Source: Gymnopus androsaceus JB14 (lineage: Eukaryota > Basidiomycota > Agaricomycetes > Agaricales > Omphalotaceae). From it: 64,000 nucleotides of DNA. The notes under the pieces were generated by a model. That model did not search any database. It saw nothing but the letters and a program-made list of their open reading frames with translations, and was not told the DNA's origin. The DNA is taken from NCBI GenBank assembly GCA_009733575.1, contig ML769511.1:1-64000 (forward strand), written 5' to 3'. Positions 1 to 11,034 of the stretch are shown here, piece by piece (positions within the stretch are counted from its first letter, which is position 1; the number at the start of each line of letters is the position of its first letter). The position numbers were made by a program, and so were the translations under genes.

Positions 1-3000
1 ATAGGGGGAAGTCAGTTCACATCATAGTACCAAGTGGCAATAGTGATTCTTTGGAGCCCAGCAACCCGAATAATACTATACAGACTTTGCAGTCTGGAGT
101 AATGCAGGCAACAAATATGGATCCACCTCCAGCCATTCTGCAAGATGAGGAGAATAGCGGAAAAAAGAAGTCCAAAAAGCGGAAGAGGCCTGAAGAGTCC
201 GAGGATAGAGGTGCAGTTGGTGAAGTACGTTACATACCAATGAATCTTTACTATTACTGATATTTCCCACAGGAGTTATGCATTGGAAACCATATGTACA
301 GGGATTTCGAAGTTGAGGGAATCGTAGATCATGTATGCGATATTTGTTCGACACATTTTTTCTATTGACTAAGTTACGTCCAGGAATTTACAAAAGGAAC
401 CTATCTCTTCTTATTGAAATTCAAAGGGTGGCCTGTGGAACCGGACGTTGGTTGGTACAATGAAGCTGAACTTTCGTAAGTAATTATTATAGTAATGCAA
501 AAAAACATTCGCTTGACCATTCATTGCAGAGGTTGTCAAGATATTCTTAATGCATATCGGGAAAATCACCAACTGAATTCAGCCACATCAGATTTTCCTG
601 ATAGCTGCTTCACGCTGCTTGAGAATCTTTTTGACCAGAGTAGTCTCAAGTCGCAGTTTGATAAGCTGAATAAGCTTCATGGTTCTTTACCAAAGGGTCG
701 ACAAGCATACAAGATGCAGGATAACTCACAAAGACTGACCTCTACCTATATATCAGTCACTGAACGGCAGTTCGTCCTAACAAATCTTATTCGCTCCGAG
801 CCACTTCAGAGCTCCCCGACATCCATTGATTCTCTTCAAGATCAGAGTCCCACTGTTGTTAGGCTCTTTGAAAGAGTATCTACAGCATTTGGGGTATTGC
901 CACAGTTACTTCAATCTGCATATATGTTACAGATCTGGGAGGCCTCAGTCCGATGGCAACATTGTAGATCAATTCTGATTATTCATGACTTTATCACCCG
1001 TGCCCTTCCCGAGCTTGCGGATCTTCTCTTTGGAACTCATGAACTCAGTCCAACTTTTCTCCTCGAGAAATATTCTGCATATGGTATTTTGGTCGACAAC
1101 ATCATGAAATTCCTTTCCAACTACGCAGTGCAGTATTATCGGATGCAGGGAGTCAGACCGACTGTGCATTTCACAGTTCCTTCCAACTTATATGGCCTTA
1201 TCAAGGACACGGATGTATCGGATATTCCATTCCCACTGAAACACAAACGCCCAGATCCAGTAAAGAAGTATTCGGTGGGAAAGGAGATCTTTTCTGATCT
1301 CATAATTTCCCAGCTTGTGGTGCCTAACCTCCGTGCAGTTGACAGCTCTGCATTAGCTAGCGGAAAGAAGAAGAAGAACCGAAAGAAAAAAGAAAAGATG
1401 ACTGAAGAGGAGGAGGCAGAAGAGAATACTTGGCTCTCGGAAGAGGATACTCAGCTCTTGGATGAGTATCTGTTGCGAGGAACTGTCATCCAGACAATTG
1501 TTGATGCTATGGATGATGAGTCCATATGTGCGTCAAAAGATATGGATCCCATTCTATATGAATCCCTCATTCCACTATGGAAAACTCGAAATTCTACCAA
1601 GCGTACTGCTAATGCTATCCGCAAGAATCCTGATAAATCGGTAGAGCATATTCGTCAGTGGTTGACGGACAAGGTTCCCTTTCCAGTAAAAAATCTGGCA
1701 CACGACTTTGGATTGGAAGTTCATCGCGGTACTATGGAATATGTTTGTGGAAAAAAACTTTCAGATGCTGCATATGAAGGAGCGGTTGGCACTAGTCAAG
1801 TTTCTTCCTCTTCCACTTCTCAACTGCGCATCGACAATCCACGCATGCTTGTACTTTCAGACATTGTCAAACCAGGGAAAGACTTCATCACATTTGGTAT
1901 TTTCGGACTGATTGTTAGGGAGGTGGTTCGGGAGTACAATGGTGAAGATTATGCTATCCAGAGTTTGAGATGGTATTTGGAAGGAAAGGAACGTACAGAT
2001 GGTACATCTCATGCAGATGGGGATCGGGATCAGCGGTATCCCATCCGTGAAGCCAATATTGGTGCTTTACTGCTACGGACCCATTTACCTAACGCAAGGC
2101 TAACAGGCAGAGATGGCTTAGCAAATTTGCTAAGCTGGCATGGAACTGGTCAAGGCAATATGACATCTGCATTCCTCCAATCTATCACTAAATCTCCTTC
2201 TCGCATCTTTTTTTCTCATTCCTTGGAACAATGTATCCAACGTTTCACCCGAGCCCAACACATCAACGACAGTATTCTTGCTGAGCGTTCCGATGTTGAT
2301 ATGGCCCTAGGACAAGAAGCCCCTCCTTTCCCTATCTCAGGCTTTTTGAGACTATCGAATTGTCGTATCTATGGTACAGCGTCGAATCTTCTGAAGCTGC
2401 TCCCTACCAGTAAAACTCCCGACTCCTGGATGCGAACAATTCCCTCAAAAAGCAGTTTTGGAGCTCGCTTGAAGGAGAAATTTGGGCCTTATTGGACGCT
2501 GGAAGTTGAAGCTGCTTGGCGTGCATTTCTTGGAGATCTCTTCAATCAGGACCCCCAGATATATATAGGCAAACATCATACCTGGACAGAAGGTATCAAC
2601 TTCATCGATGCTTTGAAAATCCCAGGGTTCCGAAAGTCACTTACTGCAATGCAACTAGTAAATGCATTAGTGTTTACACTCATTCTTGAACCACCTACTT
2701 TGGAAGAAATGTCTAGGTGGATCTGGAATCATCCAGGTTTGGGTGCATATAAGGGGCTTCAATGCCTGAATTTTGTTCTTCCTACTCAAAAAGCAGTACA
2801 GGTAGCTCTTACTTGCTTTTGCAATCACCTTTGGATATATTGTTCTGAAAACATCAAACAAATCCTCCATTGTCGAGAGGGTTCAGTTATTGCAGCAGAG
2901 CATTTTCTATGCAAAATATCGAGATGGGAAAAGAAGATACCTGCTATGACCTCTTGGGCTTCTGATGCTGAAAAGAATGACGAGTGGAATACCGGGATAT

Positions 3001-3434
3001 CGGAATTTGCATTCCCTCTTACTGCCTCCAAGGCATTTGTGCAGCAAATCTTGAATGAGATCCAGGTGAGCATAGAATTTCTAGGCTACAATACTGTACC
3101 ACTAACATAAGTATTAATGGTTAGAATGCATCGAATACAATAGATACATTGGAGTAAATATTTATATTAGATAGTATTTGTGTATTGTACAATTACTTTG
3201 CAGATCGATTTTTACTATAAAACTATAGTGGAATTGGTTGAGGCTAAATTAGATCTGAGAAAATCTTTTCCGCATTGGCAATATGTCCCGTTGGAAGGAA
3301 CGCCGCACCTCAGCAGATTTTTTCTGATTCTCGGCCTGATTTTATTCAAGGGTCATGTCTGCTGCAAGCAATATTGCAAGGAGTACCGATGTCAGATAAC
3401 CATGTGCAACATGTATTTTGAAGATGCACTTTGA
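1..3434 (+). CDS. Large unknown protein of the integrase-associated block (5' end outside window)
   Basis: I do not recognise the family. Five exons join in frame: <1-224, 273-332, 384-475, 530-3065 and 3204-3434, with introns of 48-54 bases and a last one of 138. The first exon stays open to the window edge, so the start may lie upstream; the first visible ATG is at 102. At least 1046 residues are visible. A basic, nuclear-localisation-like run (KKKSKKRKR) lies near the N-terminus, and a Lys-rich then Glu-rich stretch (KKKKNRKKKEKMTEEEEAEE) lies around bases 1360-1430. There is no signal peptide or clear membrane segment. It precedes an antisense unknown gene and a DDE integrase, so it may be an accessory protein of the same element. 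The C-terminal exon has another open frame that also looks protein-like, so the end of the protein may be decayed or mispredicted. Confidence 0.7.
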
Positions 3435-3457
3435 GTCGGGGAACTTGCTGCTGCAAG

Positions 3458-3530
3458 GAGCGTGAGAGTGCTTACAAAAACTTGCTGCAGAATCGACTTG
3501 CAGCAAGTTTCTGTAAGCGCTCCCACGCTC
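3458..3530. repeat. Near-perfect 33-base inverted repeat (hairpin)
   Basis: Bases 3458-3490 and 3498-3530 are reverse complements over 33 positions with 4 mismatches, separated by a 7-base loop. Two of the four mismatches would be G-U wobbles in RNA. The hairpin begins 24 bases after the stop codon of the preceding gene, so it would lie in its 3' UTR or just beyond. Confidence 0.85.
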
Positions 3531-3559
3531 TATCTTTCGCCCCTCATACTCTATGCAAA

Positions 3560-4335
3560 TTTCTTGGTTTCAGCTCAGCACCTTCCAGCAGTATATACTA
3601 TTAACAAATTATTGCTTCTTGCCTCAGAGTCCAAATACCAACCCACGGGAGATTGCATAGAGCATTGTCGGTGCGTTGCAATCATGGTTTTGAGCGGAAG
3701 ATACTAATAGTGTGCCAACCATAATCCTAGTCTTCTTCACCTAATGTAATGAGCGTTGCATTGGTAGGCATGCCTGGAATGAATGCAATGGGCAGCGGGC
3801 AGATCCATGGGCTACAGTAGTTGAATGGGTGGTATCGCTCCAGTGAGTGACTTTATCTTGGTTTTTTTGTGTCTTTTGCTCACATTTGTTTAGTCACGAC
3901 TTCTTTCTCTTACTATCCCTCAAAGCAATCCCCGTGGTGGCCCTTAGAGTGCCTACTCTCCAGTTGCTCTCTCTGCTATGGTGCTACTCTTTCTGCTTCC
4001 GTTACCACGTGCACTGTTTATGTTGACGAGCTCCTCAATCTCGTTCACTTTAGTCCTCTTGAATCTATCCGAGTCCTGGCCGAGACTGCAGGTTTGTAAT
4101 TTTTACTCTTCTGCACTACTCTACCTTACGCTGTATCGTAGGCCAATTGATGGGTGCTGTAGCCTTATTCCATGACCACACATACGTTACGTCTGGGCAT
4201 TCATCCAACTCAGAGATCTCAAACTTCCTCATACTTAACCGGTTCACTAATTGGATTGGATATGTGGTGGGGAGATGTATGGCACTAGTTTCGTTGGATG
4301 AACGTAGACTAGCGGGGCAAGGATTTATTTATTGA
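3560..4335 (+). pseudogene. Coding traces of an unrecognised multi-exon gene
   Basis: Several stretches read like protein and are joined by plausible introns. Bases around 3775-3840 read ADPWATVVEWVVSL. After an intron ending near 3893 a hydrophobic stretch follows. Bases 4020-4091 read YVDELLNLVHFSPLESIRVL, then an intron (about 4092-4141) leads into a last exon ending with a stop at 4335 (ending DERRLAGQGFIY). The reading frame is not continuous between 3900 and 4020. I do not recognise the protein. It could be the decayed C-terminal part of the preceding gene, an extra gene of the mobile block, or an old host gene. Confidence 0.35.
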
Positions 4336-4661
4336 GGCGGTGGAATATAATATGTTTTCACTTGATACCGTGGTTGCGCACCATCGCCAATGTCCATCTT
4401 TCTGTTGTAAAGACCTTTCACTCATTGATACGGACTCTCACCCTTTAACGATGGTTTTTTAAGCTGATAGCAGCAAGTATATACGTATGTAGCGAGAGTA
4501 GCAGCAGAACTAGCAAGCAAATGTAAAGTAGTAACGACAGTGATTGAGTAGGAGTAGCAGAAAATGGAGTAAGACTATTAGTTAGTAACTGTAAAGTTTG
4601 ACGACAGCGGCAGGATTGGACAAAGCGATATATATCGAGTAAACTCAGACTGTAGAGAAAA
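4336..4661. other. Intergenic stretch, nothing recognised
   Basis: AT-rich, purine-rich sequence with scattered short AGCAG motifs around 4465-4560. It separates a rightward coding trace from the 3' end of a leftward gene. I see no gene, RNA or clear repeat. Confidence 0.5.
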
Positions 4662-6031
4662 TCAAAACCAACTGTCGCTCATGAGTGGGTCCCGCCTAAT
4701 GAGGAATCTTGCGATCTTTAAATATTTTCCTATTTTGGATTCCGTAAGATCTGCAGCCAATGTCTCCCGAATATCATCGCTAGCGATGGGGGGGTCGGCC
4801 TGAGATGCATAACCATCTGGACCAAACATGACTACGATCCCCTTCCAAGTCTTGAGCAATTGGTGTCGCTCATTCCACTCTCTCCACGGCCGAGTTCCTA
4901 TGGGAGATGGAGGGTCTATAATGACGGAGTAGTTTAGAGTTTGGAAACAAGGTACTCAGCAAGAGTGCTCACGAGATGATGGAAGACGCCGGTTATTCCA
5001 AATGTGAGATACAGCGTACTGGGCGCACCACTTGTATATACGGTATTTTCTTCTGAACGTTTTGATGTCCCAACCCAGTTCAGAATTGAGAATATCGCAC
5101 ATGGATAAGCGCGTTCCAAGAGGAAGTTGGAAGAATTCATTATTCGGAGAACCGAGCTCCCTGAAACCAGTCTGGATGAGAACCTCGCATGCGCTGCGGT
5201 GGTTCTGTATACCAAACCAGAGCTTCCTTCTCGTACCGCCTTCCTGGGAATATACTGCACTCTCAGTATCCTGTCCAAAGTGATGAAAGAGGTAGTCCCG
5301 GTAACTATCTAAGTTGGGTGATAGCACTGGAGGAGCTGGAAGGCCAGAAGACGAGGAATACTCTGCTGAAAAATCTGGAACAGGGTACTCGGCTCGTAGT
5401 GACTCCGCGGAAAAATCCACTGGAAACGGTAGCACCAATAGCGAGGTAATAATCTCCTGGAGGGGTTGTAGAAGAACGATGAAATGAGCATGGTTATTCG
5501 TATTTGTTAAGCCTAAGAGAATGTCGGGGGAGTTGGAAAGAAACGATTTGGTGATTTCGTTTTTTTTGTCGGAAGAAAAGATAGTAGTGGAATAGGATTG
5601 TTGAGAGAAAGCCATGGCCCCTTCGAGAGTGCCAGAAAATGTACGAAATCCCAGAATTTCAAGATTGACATTTTGTGAGAAGTCAGGAACTCTGAGGGTA
5701 GCCACACGAGTGTGCTTTGCATCCTCAAAGCACTTGAGCATCCTGTCAAACCGAACAATGTCGCCAATGCATTCGATCAGTAATTGGGATGTTACTGAGC
5801 TTAACAGCTGGGATATCGAAATATGCGAGGTTGCCACTCCGTTGATTAAAAAAGAGGAAGGCACTGGAACGTTCCAGAGAGTTTCTGTTTGAATGGGCTT
5901 CTCTTCAAACGTAGAGCAGATGGCCAAAGTGCAATTAATTGTTTCTGTGCAAAAAGACTTGAGAACGACACAGTTAAGATAGGGGTATTCAAACCTGTGG
6001 TGGAGATCTCGAAGAAGTCACCGAGAGACAT
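4662..6031 (-). CDS. Unknown 420-residue protein, divergent to the integrase gene
   Basis: Not a family I recognise. Three exons on the minus strand (6031-5995, 5944-4973, 4915-4662) join in frame to 420 residues, starting MSLGDFFEISTT. The splice sites are gtttga...cag and gtgagc...tatag. The protein is soluble-looking, without a signal peptide; the middle has a Ser/Pro-rich stretch (about residues 215-240) and the C-terminal third is Trp- and Arg-rich (WREWNERHQLLKTWKG). Its start lies head to head with the integrase transcription unit: the start codon at 6031 is 165 bases from the favoured integrase start, leaving a short shared promoter region. Placement between two other genes of the block suggests it belongs to the same element, but that is inference. 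Confidence 0.7.
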
Positions 6032-6195
6032 TGCGATTGCACCAAAGTGCAAATAATAAAAAAGATATGAGAGTATATGGTAGAAAGAAAGTGAGAGACT
6101 CATACGAGAAAAGAAACCAATTTTCCTTAGCCGAGCACGGGAATTTGATGGCAGTCATTAGACGCGTTCTTGACGCGTTTCTTTTGTATCCAACT

Positions 6196-8181
6196 ATGAG
6201 GCTGCTATTATTGTGCCTCCTGTTGCTGGGCCTCCTCTGCAAAACTATTAACGTTACATCGAATATAGGGAATGCAGATTATTTGCTATCACGTTTCCGA
6301 AGAGAATATCAGAAATTCTCGGAGTTGGTCCAAGAAGCTCTCGTGGACGCTCCTGATGTCTTTTTGCTTGAAATGTTAGGGCAAGAGTTGGGCGAATTTC
6401 GGGGTTTGGTTTCTGAAGTAAGATTTTATGTTTCCAAGATTGATTCATATTTTCATTCGTTGATTTTTAGAATGAACCTATATTCGAGGAATCTGAACTT
6501 TTCACAGTTCGGAGTGGTGTTGAACACATGCTTCATGATATTCGCATTTTGCATGACACTATGCTCCAGTCTTCTCATAATGGTCGTCCAGAGGTGGTCA
6601 CCAAGGAATATTCTGGTAGCCGCGGTCGCCCAAAGATTGTCATTAATCGTGACTTTCTTGTCTGGGCATATAGGTTCAGATCTACCAGCGGAATAGCCGA
6701 ATTCCTTGGTGTAAGCCGTACAATAGTTCGCCAGGCTCTTCTCGACTATAATATTGCAGTACCAGGCACCAATCCATTTCCCTCAGAGATTGGAGAAGAC
6801 GATGCTCAATCCAATCTTCCGGAGTTTGTTCAGGGCTCATCTCGAGACCATCTTCCAGAATTTACCCAAGGCCCCTCTCCCAATGCTCCAATTCCTGAAT
6901 TTATCCAAGGCTCATCTCGCGACCATGACATGAGCCCAGATAATGCATTTGGCTTTTCCTCTCATGGATATCTTTCCAACATCACTGATCAGGAGCTCGA
7001 TACTGCGCTATTGGGATTTCGCCATGATTTTCCCAGAGCAGGGATCAGGATCCTTGATGGTATGCTTCGTAACATCAATCTCATTGTTCAGTATGAGAGG
7101 ATTAGACAATCACTTCTGCGCATTGACCCAGTAGAAAGAATCTTTGAGCGTGTTCGCCTGAAACGCCGAGGGTATCGAGTTCCTGGTCCAAATGCACTAT
7201 GGCATCACGATGGCCAGCATGGTGAGTTAATGAAGGATTGTGGTATGATTAGTGCTGACTGTTATAGGTCTCATACGCTGGGGCATTGTTATACATGCAT
7301 TCATCGATGGATATTCTCGATTGATTACTGGAATACGAGCAAGTCCCAACAACTTGGCAACCACCGTTCTAAATCTTTTCATGGACAGTACAGCAAAGTT
7401 TGGGATTCCTTGGCGTGTTAGAGGGGATCATGGTGTTGAGAATGTGCTAGTAGCAGCATTTATGGAAATGATGCGAGGCGATGGACGGGGATCATATATC
7501 TGGGGAAGGTGAGTATAACTGTCTTTTGCTGCATTCTTTTTGCTGACCATTCTTTCTCTTGATTATAGAAGTGTGCATAACACCCGAATCGAGCGCTTGT
7601 GGGCAGATGTCACTATTGGCGTTGGTGCTACATGGCACCAACTATTCACAAACCTTGAGGTTGAACACGGTATGGATGTTAACAATCCAAATCATGTTTG
7701 GCTTCTTCAGCATCTCTTTCTTCCTACTATTAACTTGCAGCTGGAATTCTGGGCAAATTCTTGGAACTTACATCCCATATCTATCCAATCAGGTCCGAAT
7801 CAAAGACCTGAAGACATGTTTGGGTTTGATATGCTGGTTCATGGATTGAGAGGTGATTCCTTGGATGAGCATCTCACTGATGAAGAGCTGGAGCTGTTTG
7901 GAATAGACTGGGATGCGTACCAAGAAGATGCAGTCCTACGGCAGCTGCGCAGTAATTATGCAAATGAGAGCACTAGCTCTTGGTTGCAAAGGCGAGGACC
8001 ACCATCTGAACTCAGCGAGGTTATTGTAACTACCCCTTCTGCCGTTTTGTCTCTGGAGCAAACGGCATTTTTGGATACAGCTGTTGCAGGAGTCCCTAGA
8101 AGCAGTAGTGCGGTTAATGTATTCACTCTTTGGACACAGGCTCTAGTCATTGCTCGAATTCTCCAGCCTGATCACTTCTGA
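6196..8181 (+). CDS. DDE-type integrase/transposase with HTH-like region
   Basis: Four exons (6196-6417, 6471-7221, 7268-7508, 7569-8181) give 608 residues. The catalytic core fits the eukaryotic integrase core family (rve/rva_4-like). With this start the candidate acid triad is D321 (in HHDGQHGLIRWG), D378 (RGDHGVEN) and E413 (NTRIERLW), with 34 residues between the second D and the E. A block near residue 120 (GRPKIVINRDFLVWAYRF, then a segment ending GVSRTIVRQALLDYNI) looks like a helix-turn-helix DNA-binding region. A short peptide, PEF(V/T/I)QG, follows in three copies. The N-terminus is uncertain: the ATG at 6196 begins a run of leucines that is odd for an integrase, and the frame is open back to 6031. 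All catalytic residues are present, so the enzyme may be active. Confidence 0.85.
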
Positions 8182-8383
8182 TTCTTACTTATCTATTTTT
8201 TCTAATGAACGTTCATCTGAATGATATTTTCACATAAGAATAAAGTATTTAAGGAGTTTGTCAAAACATAAATTGGTAATGAATCGTGATTATTTGACAT
8301 TCAAGGTGCATCTGTAAAGGCCAGAATCAATGGCTGAAAGGTGTCTGGAGTAACAACATATATATCTGACATTGATTGTAGCG

Positions 8384-8846
8384 CTATTTACTGGGCCCAT
8401 CTGCTTTTGGCTTGCTAAATGCATAATCGCACACCCTTATTCCTCTTTGCTCCAGAGGAATTTCTTCCTCATCAATTTCAACAAGGGTGGGGGTGGGAGA
8501 TGATCCCCGAAGGATTGCGGCCTCTATATCATATCCAGGAATTGGACATTGCTTCTTGGACGCCTGAAGGATTGCAGACCCCATATCATATTTGCGATTT
8601 GGGGGTCGCATATTGGATACTAGCATAGCTTCCAGTGCTAGAGATTTATGCTGCAAAGTAATAAGCGAACTGGGTAAATACCAATCGATACTTAGTACAT
8701 ACCTTGTGGTCTTTGACTCCATTAGTTGCCTTGTTGGCTTCCAAGTGGGCTATAACTGAACCCTTTTTCGGCTTAACAATATCTCTAGATGTTGACTCAG
8801 AGCCAGGACTCGAATTGGCGAAGGCTGGTGAATGAGTTAAAGGCAT
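8384..8846 (-). CDS. Small unknown protein (136 residues) of the integrase block
   Basis: Two exons on the minus strand (8846-8703, 8650-8384) join in frame across a 52-base intron (gtatgt...ttgcag). The product is 136 residues, begins MPLTHSPAFANSSPGSES and is hydrophilic. It contains two similar segments (KYDMGSAILQ and GYDIEAAILR, about 19 residues apart) followed by an acidic stretch (EIDEEEIPLEQ). No known domain is recognised. It converges on the integrase gene, about 200 bases away, and its short duplicated motif could be a protein-binding element. Real coding is supported by the clean splice and consistent frame. Confidence 0.6.
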
Positions 8847-8967
8847 ATTGCTTCAGTAGAGGCTGGGCGGTGTAAATTGTAATTAAAAAACTCAATAATG
8901 CCTTGCTTCAAAGATTTATAGCAGCAGAATGAATATGATACACAGCAATTACTAGTCTGGATTAGTC

Positions 8968-9050
8968 GGAAGCTAAAGGAAGTCAGTTGGAAGTTAATGG
9001 AAGTCAGTTGGAAGCTAATGGAAGTCAGCTGGAAGCTAAAGGAAGTCAGA
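8968..9050. repeat. 21-base tandem repeat, four units
   Basis: Four head-to-tail copies of a unit starting GGAAGYTAAWGGAAGTCAG, differing at only a few positions; the last copy is truncated. It lies in the non-coding region just beyond the 136-residue gene. Such arrays often occur near transposon ends. Confidence 0.9.
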
Positions 9051-9351
9051 AGTCAAAGCTAGTAAAAAATCCAAGCAGAGATGAGCGAGATACAGTTGCA
9101 GAAGATCTTACTTTAAGTGCACAGCCATATCTAGTTAAAAGCAGGAATAATAACAAGTAGCATAGAGACAGAGGTAAGAATCAACGTCTCATAGCAAGAA
9201 TTGAGTAGAAATTTCCAGACACCAAGTACACAAGAGGAGTACAAATATGATCATGTACACACATGCAGTAGAAAGATGCACTCAAAGTACGTCAACAAAG
9301 TAAGATCAGTACATTTTGATCAAGATGTATATTAAATGATGAAAAATACGT
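9051..9351. other. Intergenic, nothing recognised
   Basis: AT-rich sequence with no open frame of note between the tandem repeat and the 3' end of the next leftward gene. Confidence 0.5.
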
Positions 9352-9962
9352 TCATACGATCCAGTTGGTGTCGATAACGCTAGTATCGGCATCAGGAGAG
9401 AGTAGACACTCAGAAACCATGACCGTGGTCCGGAGATGGGGAATCTCAAACTCCGAAAGCAGAACCTTGCGACATTTGTTAGCAATAACAGAAAAGTTTT
9501 ATGCTTAAAAAATAACCTTGTCATAGTCCGATATGGTGGCAAGACCAAAGATCTCTGTGGCATTTCCAGCAACTAGTGTTTCAATGAAAGCACTGGTGAA
9601 CTCGGGATATTTAGAGAGGTCCACCCCATCGCCGACGTTATTCGCTATCCACTCATAGGCGACTAGAGTGTCACCGTTGAAGAGGAAGTGCTTCCCAATG
9701 TACTCGGTGATGTTAGAAGCTGAGAGAGGGCTCAGCGTCACAACCGGACCAAGCGCCACGTCGTCGACATTGATGCTCTGAAACACAGCCAGCTCATTTT
9801 CTTCAAGGTCAAAGTGTTTATGAACGAGGCGAATGGCAAGCCGATCGGTGAGGTTGTGGTCATCAATAAGGTCGCAGAGTGCGTTTCGAGTGTTGCCGAT
9901 GGTTTGGGCTTTTATGCCAAGTCGACAGTTGGAAGCGTATTGTAGTCTAGAGCAGCGAACAT
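9352..9962 (-). pseudogene. Conserved small fungal protein gene with an N-terminal frameshift
   Basis: The minus strand reads from ATG 9962 (MFAALDYNTLPTVDL), then a one- or two-base frameshift near 9912-9922, then a long open stretch to 9517 (including HNLTDRLAIRLVHKHF and SKYPEFTSAFIETLV). A 51-base intron (9516-9466) leads to a last exon 9465-9352 ending DTNWIV and stop. The mature part has a compact, protein-like composition with no signal peptide. I do not assign a function. The exon beyond the frameshift is intact over more than 130 residues, so a sequencing error is as likely as decay. If the shift is an error the gene encodes roughly 180 residues. Confidence 0.55.
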
Positions 9963-11034
9963 CTTAAGAGTAACAGAGTTGTTAGTATGCCTTTAGGTCT
10001 TCGAGGAAAGAATATGCATTTCACCTTTTACGGCGCAGATGAGAGTGCGTTGTCTATTGCAATTTCACGACTGGAGTACTTGTTATATACGTATATACCA
10101 GTAAGGAAACCGGTACAAAATATACCCATAAATTCTGATTTGAAGTCGTGAGCATATGCAAAATTACAAAAAAAGAGAGGCCACCTCCAGATATTATGAC
10201 TCTTTCTGAGCAATTTCGAAAGCAATAATCCTCGTGGTGCTTGTGGGCGACTTAACAGCAGCTGAGCGCAATGGGTGCTCAGAATATTTTGAGGTGGTTC
10301 CTGGTTTTACAATCAGCTGTAAGCGGTAAACCTTAGTAAAGGTTTCTTGATTCTATCGTGAAACAATCAGTCGACTTTCAAACAGATTTCTTAGGCAGAT
10401 TTGACCCACCAAAGGGTACGCAGGTATCACAAGGCAGCAAAAATATGGACCCCAAACTCGCCATCGGGATCTAGGAATATGAACAAAAACCTCTTTTGGA
10501 CTGCTGAGCTTCCCGCTAGTTGTGGGCCTAATCCGTGATCCTTCTCCCTGTTCCTCGGAGTACTTACTACCGATAGATATTCCAGTAACTCGGTAAATAC
10601 CTCCGTATTATGAGTCGTCAAAAATTCTTTGGACTGGACCCACCACAAGGTACGAGATCCAAGTTTAAAGCATGTATTTGGGTGCGTGGAATATGCGCGG
10701 CTGGAATCATATATAGGATTGACTCCTGTGTCGTCCACTTGAGCTTTATTCATGTTTCCTATCCAAGCAGGATTGAGTCGCTGCTTACGGTGGTATTAGA
10801 ATTGAAATTCATGTGAGATACTTACTTGGAGTCTCTTGGACGCTAATTTCGCAAGACCAAACTGGCCTTTTAGCAAATATACGCATCCGCGGGCGGCATT
10901 TTTGTGATTCGTTCCAAGCTAGCAGAGATGTTGGGGGCTTGTAGATAGATTATCGGATTCACTGTCACTTAGAATCAAATCATTGTCCTCCGATCCATGG
11001 CTACAACGGCCCGATAAACCGAACTGAACACCTT
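9963..11034. other. Intergenic region with a weak internal duplication
   Basis: No gene recognised. Two short similar stretches occur about 235 bases apart: GACCCACCAAAGGGTACG near 10402 and GACCCACCACAAGGTACG near 10637, suggesting an old local duplication. An open minus frame at 10225-10028 has no supporting features. Confidence 0.4.

Larger units (their letters stand above)
1..9100. mobile_element. Putative large multi-gene integrase-bearing transposon (ends not defined)
   Basis: Inference from gene content. A DDE integrase is packed with three unrelated unknown genes, a coding trace and a long hairpin, and a short tandem array lies just beyond the last gene. Neither terminal inverted repeats nor target duplications could be fixed: the left end is outside the window and the right end is probably near 8.9-9.3 kb. 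The boundary given is a guess. Confidence 0.4.

Noticed and set aside
1..20. GGAAGTCAGTT at the window start matching the 21-base repeat at 9 kb, as if both were transposon ends
   Set aside because: The bases lie inside an open exon of the large gene and the match is only 11 bases in the same orientation.
8968..9050. The tandem array considered as a CRISPR-like array
   Set aside because: Units are directly adjacent with no spacers, and the genome is eukaryotic.
10028..10225. A 65-residue minus-strand frame with a hydrophobic N-terminus
   Set aside because: No splice partner, no repeat in the other regions, and composition typical of AT-rich spacer.
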